Origin: M55B132 sp964508895
GTDB lineage: Bacteria > Bacteroidota > Bacteroidia > Bacteroidales > B18-G4
Direction of reading: 5' to 3'
NCBI GenBank assembly: GCA_964508895.1
Contig: CAZDWF010000093.1
Location: 1 to 14,385 of the forward strand
DNA length: 14,385 nucleotides
A program made the translations under genes and the position numbers. Each line of letters opens with the position of its first letter. Position 1 is the stretch's first letter. This document shows, in pieces, positions 8,897-14,385 of the stretch. Below the pieces are notes generated by a model. That model did no database searches and was not told the DNA's origin. It was given only the letters and a program-made list of their open reading frames with translations.

Positions 8897-9580
8897 CTAT
8901 TTTTTTGAAATCATTGTAGTAATTGAACCAGGATTTCCAGGAGCTCCACCACCATCATATTTTACGACCCTTAGTTTATTCTTACTGTAAAAGTAATTTC
9001 CTGACCAGAATAAGGACCTCCATCCTGATAAGGTCATATCAATATTCCAGCAATAAACAGCTTTATTCATAATATATACTTTCTCAATCCCTTCCTTGCT
9101 TGCTACAAACTTATTTATCTCCATATCTGCAGGACCGTCATTACCAATTACCCAGAACCGGATTTCTTCTTCACCACTTTTGATCCATTCATTTAATCCG
9201 GGATTCATAGGAAAGATCTGTATCCACCTATATCCGTCCAGTTCAAATTCTTCATCAATCTTATCCCCATCATGCTTTCCTTTAAATATTACAAAATCAC
9301 CTTTTGACATGGCAATAACATGTGTTTGATCGCTTTCACGGATGTATTCCCATTTAAGAGAATTGAATTCCTTATCTGTTGTCAGGATTTGTGTTTCAAG
9401 AGTATCCTTATGATGTGTTTTTACTGATTGTATGATATGGCCATTTTCTGTTGATGAGTATTTATAGAAATAATAATATTCCTCATCCCCGCTGATCTCT
9501 TCGAATGTGTAATATTTATCCTGTGAGATTGAAATGAGTGATATTAAGGCGAATAAGATTGTTACGATGCTTTTTGACAT
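8897..9580 (-). CDS. Exported protein of unknown function, possibly DUF3108-like
   Basis: A 227-aa protein transcribed toward ispF; the two stop codons are separated by only 2 bases. Residues 1-19 form a typical signal peptide (MSKSIVTILFALISLISIS, then QDK), so it is exported to the periplasm or beyond. There is no lipobox Cys. The mature part is rich in Tyr, Trp, Lys and Glu and appears all-beta, with short strands such as KWEYI, FVIFKG and WIQIFP. The pattern W-x-Q-x-F, then E-I-R-F-W-V-I, then LSGWRSLFW ... YFYS ... VKYDGGGAPGNPGS recalls DUF3108-like exported proteins; this is a resemblance by eye. I do not recognise a catalytic motif and do not assign a function. A -7-like promoter box lies 22 bases upstream of its start. 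Confidence 0.75.
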   Translation of the reverse strand: MSKSIVTILFALISLISISQDKYYTFEEISGDEEYYYFYKYSSTENGHIIQSVKTHHKDTLETQILTTDKEFNSLKWEYIRESDQTHVIAMSKGDFVIFKGKHDGDKIDEEFELDGYRWIQIFPMNPGLNEWIKSGEEEIRFWVIGNDGPADMEINKFVASKEGIEKVYIMNKAVYCWNIDMTLSGWRSLFWSGNYFYSKNKLRVVKYDGGGAPGNPGSITTMISKK

Positions 9581-9602
9581 AATATAATGGTTGTAGTCAG
9601 GT

Positions 9603-9610
9603 CAAATTTA
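9603..9610 (-). promoter_or_regulatory. Candidate -7 promoter box for the 227-aa exported protein gene
   Basis: On the minus strand this octamer reads TAAATTTG, a full match to the Bacteroidota -7 consensus TAnnTTTG, 22 bases upstream of the ATG at 9580. No clear TTTG -33 box is seen further upstream. Confidence 0.4.
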
Positions 9611-9631
9611 ATAAAAAGATACCAGATGCTG

Positions 9632-9659
9632 GTCGCTAGTCACTTGCGTCTTGCGACTA
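9632..9659. repeat. Short CTTGCGW direct repeat with inverted flanks
   Basis: The stretch contains two adjacent heptamers, CTTGCGT and CTTGCGA, flanked by inverted words: TAGTCAC (9637-9643) pairs with GCGACTA (9653-9659) at 6 of 7 positions around a 9-base loop, and GTCGC (9632-9636) is the reverse complement of GCGAC (9653-9657). Its composition is GC-richer than the surrounding spacer. It resembles the reiterated TTGCGAC-type words scattered between genes in many Bacteroidota genomes; that comparison is from memory. It sits in the divergent promoter region between the exported protein and the MBL hydrolase. Confidence 0.45.
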
Positions 9660-9695
9660 ATTATTCACTATCTTTATAAACTAACATCTTCAGCA

Positions 9696-10421
9696 ATGAT
9701 AAATCTTCTTCTTATCTGCATCGTTTTCAATAATATTACACTGGATCAAAATCTTGCATCAGACTGGGGCTATTCAGCCTGGCTGCAAACTGAAAATGAA
9801 AGCATTCTTTTTGATACCGGAAGTGATGGTTATTTATTGTTAAGCAATATGCAGAAGATGAACCTTGATCCGGGAGAAATTGATGTTATAGTTATTTCAC
9901 ATATCCATACAGATCATACAGGGGGTTTAAAAAAATTACTTACAAGGACAAAAGATGACATTAAGATCTATGTTCCGGATGATACATATGACAGGATAAA
10001 GCATCAATATCCTGATAAAGATATAATAGCTGTAAAAAAATCTAAGAAAATTGCCAAAGGAGTTTATTCTACCGGGCAGTATAAAAGCAGGGAAGGCATT
10101 GCTGAGCAAGCACTGATGTTAAATACTCCCAAAGGACTTGTTGTTATTGCAGCTTGCTCGCATCCTGGAATTGACAGATTAGTTTCCGCTGCGAAGAAAA
10201 TTGAGTCTAAACGACCAATATACCTGGTAACAGGAGGGTTTCATATGCGATCATATAATGATAATGAGTTTGATAGAATAGTTAATGAACTCAGGAGAAT
10301 GGTTGTGAAAAATATAGGCCCAACACATTGTACAGGAGATGAAATGATTGATCGCCTTAAAGATCAATGGGGTGATGGGTTTTGGGAAATGCATCTGGGA
10401 ACGTGCGTGGAAATAAAATAG
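9696..10421 (+). CDS. Metallo-beta-lactamase-fold hydrolase, COG1237 (dihydropterin synthase-like) family
   Basis: A 241-aa cytosolic metallohydrolase. The zinc-binding motif is H69-x-H71-x-D73-H74 (SHIHTDHTGG), with the ILFDTGSDG strand-turn at 37-45, H156 in AACSHPGI, H183 in TGGFH, and the closing PTHCTGDE (H211). The combination FNN near the N-terminus, IAEQAL, CSHPGI and THCTG is typical of COG1237, named after the archaeal enzyme making a methanopterin precursor; the bacterial substrate is not known. I choose ATG 9696 because family members begin almost at once with this first strand. An upstream TTG (9651) would add 15 residues encoded by the repeat region. A weak -7-like box, TATCTTTA, at 9669-9676 could drive it. 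It is the only + strand gene right of ispF and stands alone. Confidence 0.88.
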   Translation: MINLLLICIVFNNITLDQNLASDWGYSAWLQTENESILFDTGSDGYLLLSNMQKMNLDPGEIDVIVISHIHTDHTGGLKKLLTRTKDDIKIYVPDDTYDRIKHQYPDKDIIAVKKSKKIAKGVYSTGQYKSREGIAEQALMLNTPKGLVVIAACSHPGIDRLVSAAKKIESKRPIYLVTGGFHMRSYNDNEFDRIVNELRRMVVKNIGPTHCTGDEMIDRLKDQWGDGFWEMHLGTCVEIK

Positions 10422-10432
10422 AATAGTTCAAT

Positions 10433-10579
10433 GGTTCTCGCAGATCACGCGGATTTTCTCGCAGAACCCACAATAGACACTATAGAAAGCACAACGAACG
10501 CAAAGAATTAATCAGCGAAGATCTGTGTTTCATCTGTGTTAATCTGTGAGAATTCTTATTTGCGAAATCTGCAAGAACC
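10433..10579. repeat. 147-bp element with imperfect terminal inverted repeats (CGCAGAT/CGCAAAG-type intergenic repeat)
   Basis: The left end (10433-10454, starting GGTTCTCGCAGATCACGC) and the reverse complement of the right end (10558-10579, starting GGTTCTTGCAGATTTCGC) match at 17 of 22 positions. Inside lies a second inverted pair: 10435-10454 and the reverse complement of 10532-10552, both of the form TTCTCRCAGAT. AGAACC also recurs at 10463-10468. The interior has reiterated words: CGCAGA, GCGGAT, ACGCAAAG and three copies of ATCTGTG. Such CGCAGAT- and CGCAAAG-based words are, from general knowledge, common intergenic repeats in Bacteroidota. No target-site duplication is obvious. It fills the space between two convergent genes, where a folded transcript could act as a bidirectional terminator, and its last base is the first base of the helicase stop codon on the plus strand. 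Confidence 0.7.
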
Positions 10580-12009
10580 TATGAGCTAAACAAAATTTCA
10601 TTAAAATTCACCAGATAAACAACTTTCGTAGCTCTGGTTATTGCTGTATACAACCACCGTAAATATTCAAGATTGATCATCTCAGAAGTTAAATATCCCT
10701 GATCGATAAACACTGCTTCCCACTGGCCTCCCTGTGATTTGTGAGTTGTTATTGCATACGCAAACTTAACCTGTAATGCATTATAAAAGGGATCTTTCAT
10801 TATGATTTCCCTTTTCTTTTTTGAGGAAGCATCTCCTAATCCTGTTAATGGAATCTGACTGAGTTTTCGTATTTCTTCGATAGGGAGCGAAGCGTAATTA
10901 TTTTTAATAGTATCCAGTAAGATCTTAACTTCCATATCAGGATGATCAGGATAATCAATAAACCGGAATGAAATATCAGCAAAATTAAAACCTTCAATCT
11001 CTTCAATACGGGAAATACGCTTGATCTCAATTAAATCACCATTGGCAATGAATTCAAGCTCAGGTATATTTTCAGTCCAGAAGTAATTATTACGCACAAC
11101 CATCAGTGAATCTCCACCATTGATCTCATTTTCTCTGAATAATATCCTGTTTCTGATCTCCTGGTTGAAGATATTGGCTCTTTTATTAGAGCGGCAAAGA
11201 ATAACGGTATTTTCTTCGCCATATTTTGAATATGCATCAAGCAATGCATCTTCAAGTTCGCTTCCTGAAATTTTCAGAAAATCCCTATGGTTTCCAGTCT
11301 GAAAAAATGGAGGATCAATGTTTCCACTGCGAATATGATTCCGAAGTTTTGTTGCGCTTTTCAGGATGCCTGATTCATGTTGTTGCCTCACTACATCTGT
11401 TAATTCGTAGTGTTGAGGATTTACAAAATAACTTTTTGAAATGTATTCTATATCTAAAGCCGGACTTAAGCTTGTACTTACCGGAGGCAACTGCGCTGTA
11501 TCACCAATAAGTATCATAGAACAATTTTCTCCTTCAAATACGTAATTGATAAGGTCTTCAAGCAGTCCTCTTGAATCCCAGAAAGTAGGATTGGCAGAGC
11601 TGTTTGTTTCCGGTATCATGGAAGCTTCATCAATAATAAATACGGTGTTTTTATGTTGGTTTTTTTTAAGCAAAAGAGTAGGGTAGCCTTCATGAGTCAT
11701 ACCCAGGAAATAGATCTTTTTATGTATAGTATATGCCGACATGCCACTATATCCTGATAAAACTTTTGCAGCCCTTCCTGTGGGAGCCAGCAAAACACTT
11801 TTTAATTTGAATTGGGGCAGGATATTTACCAGTGTGCTGACTATGCTTGTTTTTCCTGTTCCTGCATAACCTTTGAGAACAAAAAGCTTATGCTGAGCAT
11901 CATCTGCAATAAATCCTGAAAGTTTTTGAATCAACTCCAATTGCCCAATAGTGGGCTCATAAGAAAAAGCCTTAATCCAACATTTCTCTATTTGGTGAGT
12001 TGAGTTCAT
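10579..12009 (-). CDS. RecD-like SF1B DNA helicase / AAA ATPase with UvrD_C_2-type C-terminus
   Basis: A 476-aa cytosolic ATPase with the superfamily 1 motifs in order: Walker A GYAGTGKTS (47-55); motif Ia LLAPTGRAAKVL (73-84); Walker B FIIDEAS (124-130); motif III LIGDTAQLPPV (167-177); motif IV Arg in VVRQ (R208); motif V TTHKSQGGQW (421-430); and motif VI LYTAITRA with the arginine finger R459. The order and wording match RecD/RecD2-type 5'-3' helicases. It is far shorter than RecD2 (over 700 aa) and lacks its N-terminal region, a form commonly seen in Bacteroidota; the precise substrate is unknown, with a role in DNA repair or recombination inferred. The start lies 9 bp after the tamL-like stop, so the two are probably co-transcribed. 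The stop codon abuts the inverted-repeat element, but motif VI and the following strand (VVYLVNF) are complete, so the core is intact. Confidence 0.9.
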   Translation of the reverse strand: MNSTHQIEKCWIKAFSYEPTIGQLELIQKLSGFIADDAQHKLFVLKGYAGTGKTSIVSTLVNILPQFKLKSVLLAPTGRAAKVLSGYSGMSAYTIHKKIYFLGMTHEGYPTLLLKKNQHKNTVFIIDEASMIPETNSSANPTFWDSRGLLEDLINYVFEGENCSMILIGDTAQLPPVSTSLSPALDIEYISKSYFVNPQHYELTDVVRQQHESGILKSATKLRNHIRSGNIDPPFFQTGNHRDFLKISGSELEDALLDAYSKYGEENTVILCRSNKRANIFNQEIRNRILFRENEINGGDSLMVVRNNYFWTENIPELEFIANGDLIEIKRISRIEEIEGFNFADISFRFIDYPDHPDMEVKILLDTIKNNYASLPIEEIRKLSQIPLTGLGDASSKKKREIIMKDPFYNALQVKFAYAITTHKSQGGQWEAVFIDQGYLTSEMINLEYLRWLYTAITRATKVVYLVNFNEILFSS

Positions 12010-12018
12010 CGCAGAATT

Positions 12019-14385
12019 TTAGAAAGGGTAACCAATACCAAAGTTTAATATAACATCTCTCCATTGCAGCTTATCTATCACCCACCTGTTACCTTGTTGA
12101 TTGGAAGGGTTCCTGAGTTTAACAGCAGGGTCTATCCTGAAAATAAAAAAATTGAAATCAAATCGGAAACCTACTCCTGCATCAACAGCAAGCTGACTGA
12201 TAAATGAATTAAACTGGAATTCAGCATCAGAGAAGGAACTATTTTCGTGGAGAAGCCAAACATTACCTATGTCGGTATATATTGCTCCTTTAAAGAATTT
12301 ATAGATCGGGAAACGATATTCCAGGTTACCTTCGATCATGATATCTCCTGATTTGTCAATATCGCTGTGCTCCCCTTTAAAACCACCCGGACCCAGAGAC
12401 CGGTATCTCCAACCACGCATACCATTTGCACCTCCCAGATAGAATCCTTTTTCAAAAGGAAGGACTTCAGAATTACCGTAAGGAATTCCAACCCCCAGAG
12501 CTATTCTTGTAACAACCGAATTCTCTTTATTTAGCATAAAATAATATCTGTAATCAAGATCAGTTCTCACATATTGTGCATAACGTATTCCAAATAGGCT
12601 GTAATACCCGGATGAATCCTTTGGTGCTTTTATTACTCTGTCAATAAGGTTCAAAAAGTTTCCTGAAACCTCAAGATTTCCTCTGAAATACATAAAGTTT
12701 TTCACTTTCCTGATATCCTGGTTGTTAAAGATAAATGAATAGCTTGCACCTGCAATAAGGTGGTCAGTATACTGATCTTTTAATCTTTCATCATTGATTT
12801 CATCAAGCTCCTGTTGAAACCCTGCAGAGGGAAAGATTTTTACAAGGTTTATCTCAGCAGGATTAAAAATATGCTTCTTGGTTGGTGACTCATCCCAGCT
12901 ATAACCAAAGGTAACAGTGGAAATATATCTTCTGTATTTCGGACGGTTTTGAAAATTAAGTCCTGTACTTAAGATAGTTTTGGGTTTGAAATACTTGGGA
13001 AATTTTTCCTGCCTTATAGGTATCAGAAATTTTGGAAATACAATATTTGCATCCACACCATATTCGTAAGTATTGAAAAACAATATTTTGTCTTCTGCAT
13101 CTGATGATTTGGAGATTCTTTGCGCTTCCAATCCACCTTTAAACCTTAAAGAGAATGTTTCTGCTCCCCTGAAAATATTCCTATTTTGATAAGTTACATT
13201 TCCGCCAATTCCCAGGTCGCCTCCAGAATTAGTTCCCTCAGCTTCAATTGTATATGCCTGCAAGGGTGCGCGGGAAAGGTTCACAAAGCAATTTATTTCT
13301 TTTGGAATATCTGAATTGGATGAAGTATCTGCAACAACATCTTCAAAGTGAATACTTGTATAATTGAATGCACCAAGATTTGCAAACCTTCTGTAAGTTT
13401 GCTGAACATCTTTTAAATTAAATGGTTCATCATCTTCAATGAAAACAGACTGTGATAATAGCTGTGGTTTGACCTTCAGTTTCCCTTTATAAAGGATGTA
13501 ATAATAGTTTGCCGGCCGATGGCTCTTTATCTGATGCACTTCTTTGATAAGTGTATCGTACTTTATCGTTTTGGATGAAATCGGGTTATAATTAGGGTTT
13601 ATGTAAATCTTATTGATTATATATCGATTATGTTTTGCTTTAATAAATCTCCCGGGATTTTTTGGATCGGGTAACAAGCGATCTTCAATTTTTAAAGTGA
13701 TATCGATTTTATTATCATTCAAAGCTGAATCAACTTCATAGAAAATATAGTCTTTGGTAAATTTGTAGTATCCATTATTTTTTAAGTATTCAGTAATTCT
13801 GTTTCTTTCTTCATCAAGATTAAATGAGTTGTAATTTTGTTTTCTTTTAATCAGTGAGAAGGCTGTATCTTGAAAAATATAGCTTGCTATTTGTGGATCA
13901 TCAATGCTGTAATTATACTTTCTGATTTTGTATGGTTCTCCAGGATTTATCTGATAATCGACAATTACCTTATTCTTTTTTTTATTTTTATAATTATAGG
14001 AAAATGTAACATCAGCATTGAAATATCCAATATTATCAAAGTACAATTCCATATCTTTTGCTGATTCCCTTGCGCTAACCGAGTCAAAAATTGCAGGCCT
14101 TTCACCAACACTATTTTCCACCCATCTATTGAACTTACTGTTCCTTCCATTAATTGCCTTATAATAAGCCCAGAGTTTAAACCTGAATAGTCCAAATAGT
14201 TTCTTATTAGGACGTTGCTGAATATAAGCCTTTACTTCGTCAGTCTCAATTTTAAACCTATCTGATTTTACATGGATTTTGTTTTTGATCAATAAGCTTT
14301 GATTGTCATCCAAATATTTTGTAGTAGAGCAAGATGATATTATCAATATAGCACTAATGGCAAATATAATATGTAGGACTGTTTT
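12019..14385 (-). CDS. TamL-like outer-membrane lipoprotein of the Omp85/BamA superfamily, N-terminus outside the window
   Basis: The frame is open from the right window edge to the TAA at 12019-12021. The 13 codons at the edge read KTVLHIIFAISAI, then LIISS and Cys (codon 14329-14331) followed by STTKYL: a lipoprotein signal peptide with the lipobox just before C. The TTG at 14346 is therefore internal; the true start lies just beyond the edge. Counting from that TTG: POTRA-like modules at about 18-130, 130-210 and 225-345, then a surface barrel from about 364 (GTNSGGDLGIGGNVTYQNRN) to the end, with the Omp85 signature GANGMRGWR near 640 and terminal VILNFGIGYPF ending in Phe. Family knowledge: Bacteroidota TamL is a lipidated TamA homologue thought to work with TamB in outer-membrane assembly. 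BamA itself is not lipidated, which favours TamL. The helicase gene follows after 9 bp. Confidence 0.88.
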   Translation of the reverse strand, partial: KTVLHIIFAISAILIISSCSTTKYLDDNQSLLIKNKIHVKSDRFKIETDEVKAYIQQRPNKKLFGLFRFKLWAYYKAINGRNSKFNRWVENSVGERPAIFDSVSARESAKDMELYFDNIGYFNADVTFSYNYKNKKKNKVIVDYQINPGEPYKIRKYNYSIDDPQIASYIFQDTAFSLIKRKQNYNSFNLDEERNRITEYLKNNGYYKFTKDYIFYEVDSALNDNKIDITLKIEDRLLPDPKNPGRFIKAKHNRYIINKIYINPNYNPISSKTIKYDTLIKEVHQIKSHRPANYYYILYKGKLKVKPQLLSQSVFIEDDEPFNLKDVQQTYRRFANLGAFNYTSIHFEDVVADTSSNSDIPKEINCFVNLSRAPLQAYTIEAEGTNSGGDLGIGGNVTYQNRNIFRGAETFSLRFKGGLEAQRISKSSDAEDKILFFNTYEYGVDANIVFPKFLIPIRQEKFPKYFKPKTILSTGLNFQNRPKYRRYISTVTFGYSWDESPTKKHIFNPAEINLVKIFPSAGFQQELDEINDERLKDQYTDHLIAGASYSFIFNNQDIRKVKNFMYFRGNLEVSGNFLNLIDRVIKAPKDSSGYYSLFGIRYAQYVRTDLDYRYYFMLNKENSVVTRIALGVGIPYGNSEVLPFEKGFYLGGANGMRGWRYRSLGPGGFKGEHSDIDKSGDIMIEGNLEYRFPIYKFFKGAIYTDIGNVWLLHENSSFSDAEFQFNSFISQLAVDAGVGFRFDFNFFIFRIDPAVKLRNPSNQQGNRWVIDKLQWRDVILNFGIGYPF

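Noticed and set aside
8892..8907. T-run after ispF as a Rho-independent terminator
   Set aside because: Seven Ts follow the stop, but no GC-rich stem precedes them, and the convergent gene ends only 2 bases away.
9651..9653. TTG start giving a 256-aa MBL hydrolase
   Set aside because: The extra 15 residues come from the repeat/promoter region and are not part of the family fold, which begins near the ATG at 9696.
10437..10579. CRISPR array in the reiterated CGCAGAT/ATCTGTG region
   Set aside because: Words are short and degenerate, occur in both orientations and lack spacers of constant length; there are no cas genes.
13870..14195. Small ORFs on both strands inside the TamL-like gene, and similar ones in other long genes
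   Set aside because: They lie fully inside strongly supported coding regions, show no family motifs, and look like frame shadows.
14344..14346. TTG start for the TamL-like gene
   Set aside because: The frame stays open to the window edge and encodes a hydrophobic signal segment before the lipobox Cys, so the true start is outside the window.

Overview
The window comes from a Bacteroidota genome, most likely Bacteroidales/Marinilabiliales-like and not assignable further by eye. The DNA is AT-rich. It carries type IX secretion (T9SS) genes in the porU-porV-ispF order known from Porphyromonas, TAnnTTTG-type -7 promoter boxes, a lipoprotein member of the Omp85/TamA family, and the CGCAGAT/CGCAAAG intergenic repeats familiar from this phylum. 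No rRNA, tRNA, CRISPR array, transposase or phage gene was seen.

Left part (1-8894, + strand): two PorU-like C25 cysteine peptidases lie in tandem. The first is cut by the left window edge and the second is complete. They are followed by porV (LptO, the outer-membrane shuttle/sortase scaffold) and ispF (MEP isoprenoid pathway). PorU and PorV act together on the cell surface: PorV delivers T9SS cargo, and PorU removes its C-terminal sorting domain and attaches the protein to lipid. The duplicated porU is the most unusual feature. Both copies keep the His/Cys dyad, but they differ around the active site, and only the first has a canonical EF-hand-type Ca2+ loop.

Middle part (8895-10578): a convergent secreted protein of unknown function (- strand) and a metallo-beta-lactamase-fold hydrolase of the COG1237 type (+ strand). 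The two are divergently transcribed from a spacer that holds a small CTTGCGW repeat/hairpin. A 147-bp element with 22-bp imperfect terminal inverted repeats (10433-10579) fills the gap between the hydrolase and the convergent helicase gene. Its right end reaches the first base of the helicase stop codon.

Right part (10579-14385, - strand): a two-gene unit with a 9-bp gap. A TamL/BamA-like outer-membrane lipoprotein (its signal peptide runs off the right edge) is followed by a small RecD-like SF1B helicase.

Taken together, the window is a cell-envelope neighbourhood (T9SS sortases and shuttle, TamL outer-membrane assembly) with housekeeping genes between. The least explained items are the tandem PorU pair, the inverted-repeat element and the 227-aa exported protein.
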